Shown one piece after another: positions 1 to 9,033 of a stretch of DNA of 64,000 nucleotides; position 1 is the stretch's first letter; each line of letters begins with the position of its first letter. This DNA is from Bryobacterales bacterium. GTDB taxonomy: Bacteria; Acidobacteriota; Terriglobia; Bryobacterales; Bryobacteraceae. The position numbers and the translations under genes are program-made. Location of the stretch: the NCBI GenBank assembly GCA_003136575.1, contig PLEX01000100.1, positions 2,001-66,000 on the forward strand, written 5' to 3'. The notes beneath the pieces are model-generated. The model made no database searches. It was not told where the DNA came from and saw only the letters and a program-made list of their open reading frames with translations.

Positions 1-701
1 AGGAGTTCGTCGAAGCCGCCCAGCTCCAGAAACTTGCGGCGGTCGAAGGCACAAGAGCCGCCGCCGCCGTAGAAACACGGGAACAGACAATTCACGGCGC
101 TGTCTTCGCGATGGCCGACGCGCAGCGCGCCATCCTGCCACCAGCCTTCGGTCAAGCCGGTTTCCTCGCGGCGTTTCGTCTTGTCGCCGAGAAAGATCTG
201 GCAGGAGACAGCGAATACCTTCTCATCGGTAAACCCCGCCAGCAACGGCGCGAGGAAATCGGGTTCGACGCGCATATCGGAATTGAGCAGAGCCACAATA
301 TCGTTTTCGGCCGCACGGAAACCGGCATTCGAGCCGCCGCCGAAGCCCAGATTTTTCGGCAGAGCCAGAACGCGGACCTGCGGGTAATACAAACGAACCC
401 ATTCGGCGCTTCCATCGGACGATCCGTTATCCACGACGACAATTTCGCTCCCCGGATGGTTTTCGATTGCCGCGACCCACGACGGAAGAAAACGCTCCAG
501 CAACTCCCTGCCATTCCAGTTGGGGATGACAAGCGAGGCGGCGTCTGTCCGAGGCTGTGTGTCGCGAGAAAGCCTGCGCCGGCCAACGAGCAGCCAAAGA
601 AGATCCGTGAATCCGACCGCTATGGCGCAGAGGGAGGCGACCACGGGTAATACGATCAGCAACGGCAGCGCTCGCAGAAAGCGCAGGACGGAAGTCTTCA
701 T
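1..701 (-). CDS. Family 2 glycosyltransferase, partial (runs off left edge)
   Basis: This gene is absent from the ORF track because it has no stop inside the window; I translated it by hand. ATG at 701-699 opens MKTSVLRFLRALPLL, a hydrophobic stretch of about 28 residues that probably anchors the protein in the membrane. A GT2 domain follows, beginning SLVIPNWNGRELLE, with VVDNGSSDG and LLNSDMRVEPDF (a DXD-like motif). This matches the rhamnosyl/N-glycosyltransferase type that transfers sugars from nucleotide-sugars in cell-surface glycan synthesis. The start overlaps the stop of the upstream methyltransferase as ATGA, so the two are probably translationally coupled. The 3' end lies beyond base 1. 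Confidence 0.85.
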   Translation of the reverse strand, partial: MKTSVLRFLRALPLLIVLPVVASLCAIAVGFTDLLWLLVGRRRLSRDTQPRTDAASLVIPNWNGRELLERFLPSWVAAIENHPGSEIVVVDNGSSDGSAEWVRLYYPQVRVLALPKNLGFGGGSNAGFRAAENDIVALLNSDMRVEPDFLAPLLAGFTDEKVFAVSCQIFLGDKTKRREETGLTEGWWQDGALRVGHREDSAVNCLFPCFYGGGGSCAFDRRKFLELGGFDEL

Positions 702-1954
702 TGGCCATCACGTAGCCGGGGACCCAGGCCCAGCTTTTCACCCGCGCGGAGCCATTTCGAAGACCCAATGCGGCGAAGTTCCTCGCGATATTCCGCGATC
801 TCGGCGTCCAGTCGCCGCGCCCATTCGGTGCGCTCGACTAAGGTAGCCTCAAGCCGGTCAATGCGGCTTTGCGCCTGGCTCCGCAGTTCGGCATTCTCCG
901 CCTCCAACCGGTTTATCTCGGTTTGCGCCTGTTCTCGCAGCTCCTGGGTTTCCGACGCCAACCGCGCGATCTCGGCTGCCGCCCGTCCAAGCTGCGATTC
1001 CAGATCGGCAATCCAGGCGAGCCGGGTGGCGTGTTCCTCCTGAAGTTCGCGGATGCGATTGTCACGCCGGGCGATCTCGCGGTCGAGTTCGGCGGCCCAT
1101 TCATTCCGTCGTTGCAGTTCCGCGGTCAGTTCCCGATGCCTGAGCTGAAGTTCGCCGTGAGCTTCGATGTTCTCGCGAAGCCAGGCGTCTTTCTTCTCCA
1201 GTTCGCCCTTCAGCTTGGCAATATGGCGTTCGCGCTCGCGCAACAGGTTGGCGCTGGAGGGAAGCCATGCGAAAACGTCGTCAAAAGCGATGGGCGACCG
1301 GCTGCACGCCGCGAGGTAGAAATGCGCGCCCGGCGGATCGCCCGAACCCGATGCTTCAAGCACCGAGCCCCGAGGATTCCGAGGAGAAAAAACAATCGCT
1401 TCCGCGTGGTTCTGCGTCCAGATGCGAACGTGAGGAAAGATCGCGTCGAGAGCCTGCCGGAATTCCTCGTAATCGAACTCATGGAGATGAAAAGGGTTAG
1501 GCCCCGCGTCGCCGCGCGATTCCGCATAGTAGTCGCGGTTGGGAGTCGAGACCAAAAGGATTCCCGAAGGCTTCAGCACGCGGTTCGCGTCGGCCAGCAG
1601 TTCCCGCCAGCGATACAGGTGCTCGATCACCTCAAACGCCGCAACCAGATCGAACGCCTCGGGTGCGAAAGGCAGCGCTTCGCAGGCAGCCTGGAAAAAG
1701 TGCACTCCCGCACGCTGGTAATGCGCTCGCGCATGGGCGACGGCCTCACGGGAAATATCGAACGCCGTTACCAAAGCCGCCGCGGACAACTCCGCCGTTC
1801 CGTATCCCGATCCGCAGCCGGCGTCGAGAACGCGGACCGGTTTTTCCAGAGCCGCCGCCACACGGTTCGCGAATCGGTAGCGCGCGAGATGTTCATTGAG
1901 GAGGTCGGCGTCGACGAGTTCCGGAATGACTCGCTCTCCGGTAAACTCAGACAA
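698..1954 (-). CDS. SAM-dependent methyltransferase with long C-terminal coiled coil
   Basis: The N-terminal third is a class I methyltransferase: motif I is LDAGCGSGYGTAEL, followed by a conserved FDLVAAFEVIEHL stretch. From about residue 235 to 395 the protein becomes strongly heptad-like and rich in E, R, L and A, typical of a long coiled coil. The tail (KWLRAGEKLGLGPR) is basic. It sits between a Wzt-type ATPase (8-bp overlap) and a GT2 enzyme (4-bp overlap), so it almost certainly acts on the same glycan. By analogy with WbdD, a chain-terminating methyltransferase with a coiled-coil ruler, it could cap and measure the exported polymer, but no kinase domain is visible and this is inference. 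Confidence 0.85.
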   Translation of the reverse strand: MSEFTGERVIPELVDADLLNEHLARYRFANRVAAALEKPVRVLDAGCGSGYGTAELSAAALVTAFDISREAVAHARAHYQRAGVHFFQAACEALPFAPEAFDLVAAFEVIEHLYRWRELLADANRVLKPSGILLVSTPNRDYYAESRGDAGPNPFHLHEFDYEEFRQALDAIFPHVRIWTQNHAEAIVFSPRNPRGSVLEASGSGDPPGAHFYLAACSRSPIAFDDVFAWLPSSANLLRERERHIAKLKGELEKKDAWLRENIEAHGELQLRHRELTAELQRRNEWAAELDREIARRDNRIRELQEEHATRLAWIADLESQLGRAAAEIARLASETQELREQAQTEINRLEAENAELRSQAQSRIDRLEATLVERTEWARRLDAEIAEYREELRRIGSSKWLRAGEKLGLGPRLRDGQ

Positions 1955-3248
1955 TTCGCAACTCCGTATGAGATGAGCAGGTAAGGTGCGGATTTACTTC
2001 GATCCGGCATGGCACCTGAACGTATCCGTACACCGGACCGTCTCCCTTGGCCATTTGTATGGTAATCGCGTTGTCGATCGCATCGCAGACGATGGCGTCC
2101 GAACCAGGCCCTTCCGCAACCCACGGCGAGAAGGAAAACGCGCCGGGATACAACTCCGGGATCTCCAAATCGAAATCGGCCGTGATGGTTTCGCCGGCGC
2201 GCAGCGGCCCCGGCTCATGGCCTTCCCGCGCCGCGCTGGTGGATGCGAAATCCAGCCCGAGATGATTCCGCAACCGCACGCCGATATCGGGCCGCGCGAG
2301 GTCGCGGTTGGCGCGCAGGCTGATCCGCACCAATATCCTGCTGTTCGGAATCATCAGATGCAACGGGTCGCCGAACTCGTCCAGGACCGCGACGCCCAGT
2401 ATCGTTGCGCCGCCCTCGCCCGAGCGATGATCGATATTCGGAATCGTAAGAACCGGCTCGACGGCAGAAACTGCGGCCGGCTCGGACTTCCGCAGCGACA
2501 GAACGCCCGCGCCGGATTCCTCCGGAGCAAAGGACGCGAGGTACTGAGCGACCACAGTCGAACTCTCGCCGATCGCGCGCGCGTGGCCGTGATCGAGCCA
2601 GAGCGCGCGGTCGCCGATGGCGCGAACGTCGGAGGCGGAATGCGACACAAAGATAATGGTGACGCCGCGATCCCGCATTTCGTTGATTCTGCGCATGCAG
2701 CGCTGGCGGAACCAGGCGTCGCCGACCGCGAGCGCTTCATCGACGACCAGGATCTCCGGATCGACGTGGATCGCGACGGAAAAAGCAAGGCGTACCGCCA
2801 TGCCGCTCGAATAGGTGCGCACGGGCTGATCGATGAAATCGCCGATCTCCGCGAAAGCTTCGATCGAACCGTAACGCTGGTCGAGCTCTTTCTTCGAAAG
2901 GCCGAGAATCGCGCCGTTCATGTACACGTTTTCGCGGCCCGTGAACTCGGGGTTGAAACCGGAACCCAGTTCCAGCAGCGCGGAGACGCGTCCGTTGACC
3001 GTAACCTTGCCCGAAGTCGGCTCGAAGATGCCGGCGATCAGTTGAAGCGCGGTGCTCTTACCCGATCCGTTCTCGCCTATGATGCAGAAGACCTCGCCAC
3101 GGGCAACCGAGAAAGTGACGTCGGTGAGGGCGTGAAAATCGCGATGGCGGTGGGCGGCTCCGAAGGTGGCCAGTTCCATCAGGCGGCCAACCGGAGTTTC
3201 ATAGACCGCGTAACTCTTGGAAACGCGCTCGAATTCGACGGCATTCAC
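1947..3248 (-). CDS. Wzt-like polysaccharide ABC transporter ATP-binding protein
   Basis: The first ~250 residues are an ABC ATPase: Walker A GENGSGKST near residue 58, signature YSSGMAVRLAF and Walker B ILVVDEALAVGD. This spacing is typical of the ABC-2 O-antigen/teichoic acid exporters. A C-terminal domain of about 150 residues (DFDLEIPELYPGAFSFS) resembles the Wzt glycan-binding beta-sandwich, which recognises a modified chain end. The partner permease (Wzm) is not in the window and no gene precedes it on this strand before the divergent 3360 gene, so the permease must lie elsewhere. It heads an operon with the methyltransferase and GT2 genes. Confidence 0.9.
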   Translation of the reverse strand: MNAVEFERVSKSYAVYETPVGRLMELATFGAAHRHRDFHALTDVTFSVARGEVFCIIGENGSGKSTALQLIAGIFEPTSGKVTVNGRVSALLELGSGFNPEFTGRENVYMNGAILGLSKKELDQRYGSIEAFAEIGDFIDQPVRTYSSGMAVRLAFSVAIHVDPEILVVDEALAVGDAWFRQRCMRRINEMRDRGVTIIFVSHSASDVRAIGDRALWLDHGHARAIGESSTVVAQYLASFAPEESGAGVLSLRKSEPAAVSAVEPVLTIPNIDHRSGEGGATILGVAVLDEFGDPLHLMIPNSRILVRISLRANRDLARPDIGVRLRNHLGLDFASTSAAREGHEPGPLRAGETITADFDLEIPELYPGAFSFSPWVAEGPGSDAIVCDAIDNAITIQMAKGDGPVYGYVQVPCRIEVNPHLTCSSHTELRIV

Positions 3249-3359
3249 GGGAAACTTCAGTTTAGTGCAGGCCGGACCACGTCGTCCGCTCCCGACGCAC
3301 CCGACGCACCCGATTAAGTCAAACCGCGTTTTTCAGGACCCTGCTAGACTGTAACTGAA

Positions 3360-4034
3360 ATGCAGTTTCGTTTTGCTTCAACCACTTTGATTGCCGCGCT
3401 CGCCTTGCTCGCGGGTCCGGCTGCCTTCGGACAAACCGCTCCGGCCCGCGTTGCCAAGGGCATTCCTCCCAGGGCGAATCCGAGGGAGTATCTGACGCAC
3501 GCCACGATAGGCAGCCTCACCATTGCGGCAGAGTTCGACCGCCACTCCGCGCCAACTCCCGAGTCGCTCCTTACGACGGAGGATTTTATCGTCGTCGAAG
3601 TGGGATTGTTCGGCGCCCCCGACGCACACCTCGCGATATCTTCGTCAGATTTTTCTCTTCGCGTCAACGGAAAAAAATCGGCGCTGCCCGTCGAGCAATT
3701 TACGGCCGTGTTCAAGAACCTGAGAGATCCGTCATATTCTCCACCGGAGATCGCGGCGGCCAAAGAGGCGAAGTCGGGTGGTAATGGCGTTAATACGGGT
3801 GGAAACAATCAAAGCGACCTCGGCAATACTCCGCCGGTTGTCCATATCCCGCCCGCAATGGAGCGCAAGATGGCCGAGCAGGTTCAGAACGCGGCCCTCC
3901 CGGAAGGCGACCGCGCGCTTCCGGTGGCCGGACTGATCTTCTTCCGTTATGGCGGCTCGGACAAGAGCATCCACTCCGTGGAACTGCTTTACTCGGGACC
4001 CGCCGGAAAAGCGACCATCGCGCTGCAGCCCTGA
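3360..4034 (+). CDS. Secreted protein of unknown function
   Basis: The protein has 224 residues and starts with a clean signal peptide (MQFRFASTTLIAALALLAGP, cleavage likely after AAFGQ). The mature part has no enzyme motif I recognise. A Gly/Asn-rich low-complexity linker (SGGNGVNTGGNNQ) separates a beta-rich N-terminal half from a C-terminal half ending in beta-strand-like segments (GLIFFRYGGSDK, VELLYSGPAGKATIAL). It looks like a periplasmic or surface protein of the kind frequent in acidobacteria. It is divergent from the Wzt operon. A short direct repeat of CCCGACGCA lies just upstream at about 3291-3310. Confidence 0.65.
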   Translation: MQFRFASTTLIAALALLAGPAAFGQTAPARVAKGIPPRANPREYLTHATIGSLTIAAEFDRHSAPTPESLLTTEDFIVVEVGLFGAPDAHLAISSSDFSLRVNGKKSALPVEQFTAVFKNLRDPSYSPPEIAAAKEAKSGGNGVNTGGNNQSDLGNTPPVVHIPPAMERKMAEQVQNAALPEGDRALPVAGLIFFRYGGSDKSIHSVELLYSGPAGKATIALQP

Positions 4035-4102
4035 TCGACTCAGGCACCGCTATTTTTCCGAAGCGCCCCCGGATTTCCCCGCAGCGGAGGTATTATCGGC
4101 CC

Positions 4103-4647
4103 ATGTCGGTTACGCGTGTCCTGCCAAGCGTGGATGAGTTTGTTCGGCTGCCTCAGCCCGCCGGAGGAATCCGGCAGGAGTTGCACCATGGAGAGTTGGT
4201 CGAGTCGCCTCCGGTCGCGGCGCTGCACACGATGATTCAGAAACGGCTCTAGTAGACCTCCTTGAGGCGAATCTGAATCCGGACAAATTGGCGGCGGTCA
4301 AGGACTTCCCGTTTCGCCCGGCTCCGGAGTACGAGATTTGGGTGGCCGATGTAGCGCTGTTCCGTCTCGCGCTTTGGAAGCAGACTGCGGATGAGGACTA
4401 CTTCCGCGGCGTTCCTGCCATCGTCATCGAAGTCCTCTCACCCGCGAACACCGCGTCCGAGATGATCGACCGCGAAGCGACTTGCCTTCGCCACGGCGGT
4501 CAGGAGTTCTGGCTGGTCGATCCCCGGCGCGAGACCGCAAACGTCATTCGTGCCGGAGGATACTCGCGCGTTTACAATGCCGCGAGTGCTATCGAATCCG
4601 TGCTGCTGCGCGGACGGATCGCCGTGCGCGATATCTCCGCGCGTTAG
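4103..4647 (+). pseudogene. Uma2-family (DUF820) nuclease-fold protein, frameshifted
   Basis: A good ribosome site (GGAGG) precedes ATG 4103. The first frame gives MSVTRVLPSVDEFVRL and continues to KRL, then hits two stops (TAG TAG) at about 4250. The rest of the family continues one frame back: VDLLEANLNPDKLAAV, then WVADVALF, AIVIEVLSPAN and EFWLVDPR, the usual PD-(D/E)XK-like core. Total span is 545 bases, one short of 182 codons, the same length as the intact Uma2 ORF at 37.8-38.3 kb. A single-base deletion (or a 2-base insertion) explains it. The ORF track shows only the second half (4288-4647). The role of Uma2 proteins is not established. Confidence 0.75.
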
Positions 4648-4724
4648 TCCTTGCCGCGCGACAAACCGCGCCGGCGGCGCGCCATGGCAATTCCCCATTC
4701 CCCCGGATATACAATGCTCTCAAA

Positions 4725-6893
4725 ATGAAATTCCGCGTCGTGCTTTCCAGCCTCTTCCTCGCCGGCGTCGCCGCTATCGCCGCCGCGCAACCGCCCGTGA
4801 TCCCCGTTGGCATGGACGCTTACCTGCAGTGGGAGCGATGGGCCTACCAGCGAATCGGCGTCCGCGCGTACATGCGCAGCACCTACGACCGCGCTGGCGG
4901 CAACGAGCGCGCCGACGCCTCCCACTTCCTCTATCAGGAGGCCGACGATTTCAACGTGACGCTCGACGTACAATCGCCCGGCGTCCTCTATTTCGTCCGT
5001 TACAACCACTGGCACGGCAGCCCGTGGCACTACGAAGTGGACCAGCAGGACCACATCGTGCGGGAAACCACGACGGCCGACCCGCTGGACCCGGCGCAGG
5101 GTTCGGTGTTTCTGCCGGAAGCCTCTTTCCCGAAGCCGCTCGCATGGACCTGGGCCGACACAAAGGGCGCAGATCTGAGCTGGGTCCCGATCGGCTTTTC
5201 GCAGTCCTTTCGCATGGCCTATTCGCGCACATTTTACGGAACCGGGTATTACATCTACCATCAGTTCGTGGATGGTGCGAAGCTGTCACGGCCGATCACG
5301 GCATGGAAGGGCGAGGCTCCGGACGCCCGCGTGCTCCAACTCATCGGCCGGGCGGGCTCCGACCTGGCTCCGGCGGGCGCGAGCGAAATCCGGGAGCAGT
5401 CCGGCAGGCTGGATCTGCCCGCTGGCCGAGTCATCCCGGTGTGGAACGATAAGCACGGCCCGGGCACGGTTCGGGCGCTTGAGTTCTCTGTGCCGCGCGA
5501 TCAGGCACTTGCGTTCTCGAATGCGCGTCTCCGCGTGACATGGGACGGTCGCGCTTCGGCGTCTGTCGACGCTCCCGTCGCTCTCTTCTTCGGCGCAGGC
5601 GTGCTCTACAATCGCGACAACCGGGAGTACCTGGTGAAATCGTTTCCGATGGTGGTCCGGTACGGCGCGGACCGCGTCTATCTGAGTTGCTACTTCCCCA
5701 TGCCATTCTTCCGATCCGCCCGCATGGAACTGATTGGCGCGGACAAAGACGTCCGCGATATCGAATGGAAAGTACGCACCAAGCCATACCGCGATGCGGC
5801 GAATCAGGCCGGCTACTTCCACGCAACTTTTCGCGACCACGCCACGCCGGAGCCCGGCAAGGACCTCGTGCTGCTCGATACCGCGAAGACCGAAGGCGGC
5901 GGCGACTGGTCGGGCCAGTTCGTTGGTACGTCTTTCATTTTTTTCCAGGCCGCGATACTCAACACGCTCGAAGGCGATCCGCGTTTTTTCTTCGACGACA
6001 GCCGGACCCCGCAGGCGCAAGGGACCGGCACCGAGGAGTGGGGTGGCGGAGGGGATTATTGGGGCGGGGAGGACATGACTCTTCCCTTCGCCGGCCACCC
6101 CACTGGCGCAAAGAACGCGCAGGCGGCCGTGAGCGAAGAGGACAAGATCGAATCGGCCTACCGTTTTCTGCTGGCGGACCTGATGCCGTTCGGGCGGAAT
6201 GCGCGGATTCAGCTGGAGCATGGCGGCGTGAACGAATCGACGCAGCATTATGAGACCGTCACTTACTGGTACGGTCTGCCTGCGGCGTCGCTGATTGAAA
6301 CCGACGAACTGATGGTCGGCGACGAGACCAGCGAACGGCAGCACCGCTACGCTTCGCCCGAAGCTTCGGCGCCGTATGATGTGACGTCGCGGTACGAGTG
6401 GGGTCCGGACACGTTCCAGGGCAAGGAGATCTATCCGGCGGAAACCGACCGCGGCCGCACGACGAAGACGGCGTCCGAGTTCACGCTGCGAATCGATCCG
6501 CATAACGTCGGCGTGATGCTGCGGCGGAAGCTCGACTACTCGTTCCCGAATCAGCGCGCGGAGGTTTTCGTCTCGGACGGCGGCTCCGCGCGGCCCGACT
6601 GGAAAGCGGCGGGGATCTGGTACACGGCGGCATCGAACACGTCGGTGTTTTCGAATCCGGCGGGAGAACTCGGGGCGACGCAGCACGTGGTGCAGACTTC
6701 AAACCGCAGATTCCGCGACGACGAGTTCCTGCTGCCGCTGGCGCTGACGCAGGGGCGCAAGGCGATTCGCGTGCGCGTGAAGTTCACGCCGGTTTCGAGG
6801 CCGCTGTTTCCCGGATACGCGTTGCCGGAGCTGGCCTGGAGTGAGATGCGCTACACCGCGTACAGCATGGTGATGCCGAAATTCAGGCCTTAG
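4725..6893 (+). CDS. DUF2961 / glycoside hydrolase family 172 protein, secreted
   Basis: The ORF track starts this frame at 4482, but the signal peptide MKFRVVLSSLFLAGVAAIAA begins at ATG 4725, giving 722 residues. The segment AQGTGTEEWGGGGDYWGG matches the conserved core of DUF2961, now GH172, whose characterised members act on fructofuranose or arabinofuranose glycans. Several Asp/Glu residues surround it (FFFDDSRT, GGEDMTLPF). It is a large monocistronic secreted enzyme, probably periplasmic or surface-located, for plant or microbial polysaccharide breakdown. Substrate cannot be read from the sequence. The upstream ORF extension overlaps the Uma2 pseudogene and is not part of the gene. Confidence 0.85.
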   Translation: MKFRVVLSSLFLAGVAAIAAAQPPVIPVGMDAYLQWERWAYQRIGVRAYMRSTYDRAGGNERADASHFLYQEADDFNVTLDVQSPGVLYFVRYNHWHGSPWHYEVDQQDHIVRETTTADPLDPAQGSVFLPEASFPKPLAWTWADTKGADLSWVPIGFSQSFRMAYSRTFYGTGYYIYHQFVDGAKLSRPITAWKGEAPDARVLQLIGRAGSDLAPAGASEIREQSGRLDLPAGRVIPVWNDKHGPGTVRALEFSVPRDQALAFSNARLRVTWDGRASASVDAPVALFFGAGVLYNRDNREYLVKSFPMVVRYGADRVYLSCYFPMPFFRSARMELIGADKDVRDIEWKVRTKPYRDAANQAGYFHATFRDHATPEPGKDLVLLDTAKTEGGGDWSGQFVGTSFIFFQAAILNTLEGDPRFFFDDSRTPQAQGTGTEEWGGGGDYWGGEDMTLPFAGHPTGAKNAQAAVSEEDKIESAYRFLLADLMPFGRNARIQLEHGGVNESTQHYETVTYWYGLPAASLIETDELMVGDETSERQHRYASPEASAPYDVTSRYEWGPDTFQGKEIYPAETDRGRTTKTASEFTLRIDPHNVGVMLRRKLDYSFPNQRAEVFVSDGGSARPDWKAAGIWYTAASNTSVFSNPAGELGATQHVVQTSNRRFRDDEFLLPLALTQGRKAIRVRVKFTPVSRPLFPGYALPELAWSEMRYTAYSMVMPKFRP

Positions 6894-7117
6894 TTCGTGG
6901 GTCGAATGGGGGTGCGGGTGGCTCGAGGCGTTGAGATAAGCCTGCAGTTGACTTCGGCTGCGCTTCCAGAACCGCTTTCGGGTCGTAGCCTCCCGGAAGA
7001 GGACTGCCTGTCACGCCAGTTTCCGAGTGGCGCGTGGTTCGCCCGGCGCGCGCCGACCGGCCCCGCGATCCTTCAGCAAACGATCTGCGGACGGGCTGCG
7101 GCACATTTCAGACGGCA

Positions 7118-7558
7118 TTACGACCGTCTATTTGGTGGGTTGTTTTCCAATACGGTATCCTTGACCGGAATGTTGAGCTGGTTAAAGAGCACGGTCAGTT
7201 CTTCCGCTTCGGCTTTACTTGAAGTGGAAACGTGGGATACCGCTCCAGATTTGTCGGTGTATTGGTAGCTGAGATACTTGAAGCCTCCTCTGGCGCCCGC
7301 ATATCTCACAACGGATGTCGCGCTCTTGAGCGCCTCCCTCTTCTCAGCATCTCGTCGTTTGGCCTCGGCCAAATATTGCTCGTCGATGATTTCCAGAGAC
7401 TCCCAAAGAACATCGATTGTCGTGCTTGGAAAACGAACGCCTACGAACCTGTCGCTGCCACTGCTCCACAGACCGGCCGCTCCAACAGTGGTGCCTTCAA
7501 CACCGGCAACCAACTCAGAGCGGTACCTGGTCAGATCAACTCTTAACCGTACCTTCAA
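7118..7558 (-). CDS. Hypothetical protein, 146 residues
   Basis: The protein MKVRLRVDLTRYRSELVAG has a plausible composition and an internal Arg/Lys/Glu-rich helix (EAKRRDAEKREALKS) followed by a beta-rich C-terminal part (FKYLSYQYTDKSG). There is no signal peptide and no motif I can assign. It is convergent with the GH172 gene, separated by about 220 bases in which I see no gene. It may be a small nucleic-acid-binding or regulatory protein judging from charge, but that is only a guess. Codon use is less GC3-biased than in its neighbours, hinting at later acquisition. Confidence 0.55.
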   Translation of the reverse strand: MKVRLRVDLTRYRSELVAGVEGTTVGAAGLWSSGSDRFVGVRFPSTTIDVLWESLEIIDEQYLAEAKRRDAEKREALKSATSVVRYAGARGGFKYLSYQYTDKSGAVSHVSTSSKAEAEELTVLFNQLNIPVKDTVLENNPPNRRS

Positions 7559-8076
7559 GCCCTAGCCTTTCGATCCGCAGTCGCCCTGTTCAAAAGCACG
7601 TAGGTGCGCAACAGTGTGCTTTTAAAACCCACGGTACCATAAATGCCAAAAGCCCGACTGTGCACCTCGCTCCGTCGCCGTGGTTTTGGTCGTGACAGGC
7701 CGCGCACGCCCTGGGGAGTATCCGGCCACACGCGGAAGGCCAGAACTGGATAGCACGTCGCCCGAGGACGTCATCGGGTTCATCTTAACCCATTTTGGGA
7801 GGTGGTCCGAGGCGCCGCTGAACTTTGCCGCCGAGTCGATACCGAATCGTCGAAGTGCTTGTGAATCGTCTAAAATCACTCCCGGGCGTCGCCGCAGCCT
7901 GGTTGGGCGGGCAGTTCACGTATATGAGCCAACGCCGCACGCGTTATACTCCGCGAAGCCTTGCACGGATTGTACACGCGACCGGCCCGAGCCGAGCTTC
8001 CACATGTCGCCGGCCGGACCGGGAAATGTACCCCGCGCTGGCCGGCTCGGCGTTGCCAGCCGATCTGCCGCTCGGT
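7559..8076. other. 518 bases without an intact gene; possible cytochrome c remnants
   Basis: No ORF here is convincing. On the minus strand near 7690 one frame reads CAACHDQNHGDG, a CxxCH haem-like motif, but it is open only briefly and no start is evident. On the plus strand near 8010-8060 a frame reads CRRPDREMYPALAGSAL, which resembles the region after the CxxCH of small cytochromes c with the His lost. These look like scraps of decayed genes, broken by frameshifts. The call is weak and rests on motif resemblance only. Confidence 0.3.
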
Positions 8077-9018
8077 TCAGTTGACCGAAAGGCGGGCCGC
8101 AAGCGCCGCCGTAATCGGCTGGCCCGTCTGCTCCTCCACGTACAGGAACTGCCCGCCCGGGTTGATCTCCAGGAAAACGTAGCGCCCATCCCCGGTCAGC
8201 CGAAGGTCGATCGCGCCATAAACCAGGCCAAGCCGCCGCATCAACGTGCGAAGCTTTTCCGAAATATCGTCAGGCAAATCGCACGCAACGTGTTTGGCAT
8301 CGACGTTCATGCGAATGTCCACGTCATAGGAAAGCGTGCTCAAATCCACGGCGGCGGCGAACACGTCGTCGCCGACAATCGTCACCCTGAGCTCGCTGAC
8401 CGCGGCCACGTGCCCCTGAAAGATAACCGGCGCTAAACGGATCGATTCGTCGGTAAGCCTGGTTTCCGCCTCACCCAGCCTGCGGGTTTCGGACCATGCT
8501 CCCGGCAAGGCGATGAATTGCTTGTAGATCACATCCCCGTCGCACTCGCGCCAGAATGCCCGCGCTTCCTCGGGGTCGCTCGTCATCACTGTTTGTGGAA
8601 TCTCGATGCCGAGGCTCTGCGCGAGCGCCAGTTGGTACGGCTTGTGGCCGGCAACGGCGTCCAGCCCCGGCGGGTTGACCCAGTGCGTATCCATCGCCGC
8701 AAACAAACCCTGAAACGCCGTATTCGATTCCGAAAGAGCGAGTCGGCGGTGCGCGGGGTCTCGCAGCGTCTCGGGCAAGCCGAACTCGCCCGGGCGGCGC
8801 CACCATACCGTCCGCACCTCCTCCAGGTCAAGCTCACCTTCGCCCGGCCGCCGCAGCATGAACCGCCGATTGCCATCCCCGAACGCCAGCGTGAGCGCTA
8901 GCTTGCCGGGATACTCGGCAAGATCGAGCAACTCGACCCGCTCTCCGCGCGCGTCAAGCGCGGCGATGACGGCGCGGGCGTGCGGGTCGGCAAGACTGGA
9001 TACGATGAGGATCGCCAT
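8077..9018 (-). CDS. MvdC/MvdD-like ATP-grasp protein (candidate RiPP ester/amide-bond maturase)
   Basis: The 313-residue protein has the pre-ATP-grasp N-terminal domain (ILIVSSLADPHARAV, then VWWRRPGEF, the Trp-Arg-Arg-Pro signature of the MvdC/MvdD group) followed by an ATP-grasp fold: lysine-bearing DVIYKQFIALPG, ELRVTIVGDDVFAA and the metal-binding end GAIDLRL..VFLEINPGGQF. Members of this group form ester or amide cross-links between side chains of ribosomal peptides (microviridins and other graspetides). No classic microviridin precursor is nearby. The gene starts 15 bases after the stop of the 171-residue gene, so the two are surely co-transcribed, and that protein or the small upstream ORF is the likely substrate or partner. 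Confidence 0.85.
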   Translation of the reverse strand: MAILIVSSLADPHARAVIAALDARGERVELLDLAEYPGKLALTLAFGDGNRRFMLRRPGEGELDLEEVRTVWWRRPGEFGLPETLRDPAHRRLALSESNTAFQGLFAAMDTHWVNPPGLDAVAGHKPYQLALAQSLGIEIPQTVMTSDPEEARAFWRECDGDVIYKQFIALPGAWSETRRLGEAETRLTDESIRLAPVIFQGHVAAVSELRVTIVGDDVFAAAVDLSTLSYDVDIRMNVDAKHVACDLPDDISEKLRTLMRRLGLVYGAIDLRLTGDGRYVFLEINPGGQFLYVEEQTGQPITAALAARLSVN

Positions 9019-9033
9019 GGTCGGAGCGCCTGA

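Noticed and set aside
5286-6686. 466-codon ORF on the minus strand across the GH172 gene
   Set aside because: Arg/Pro/Val-rich antisense shadow in a high-GC gene; the plus-strand frame has a signal peptide and known motifs.
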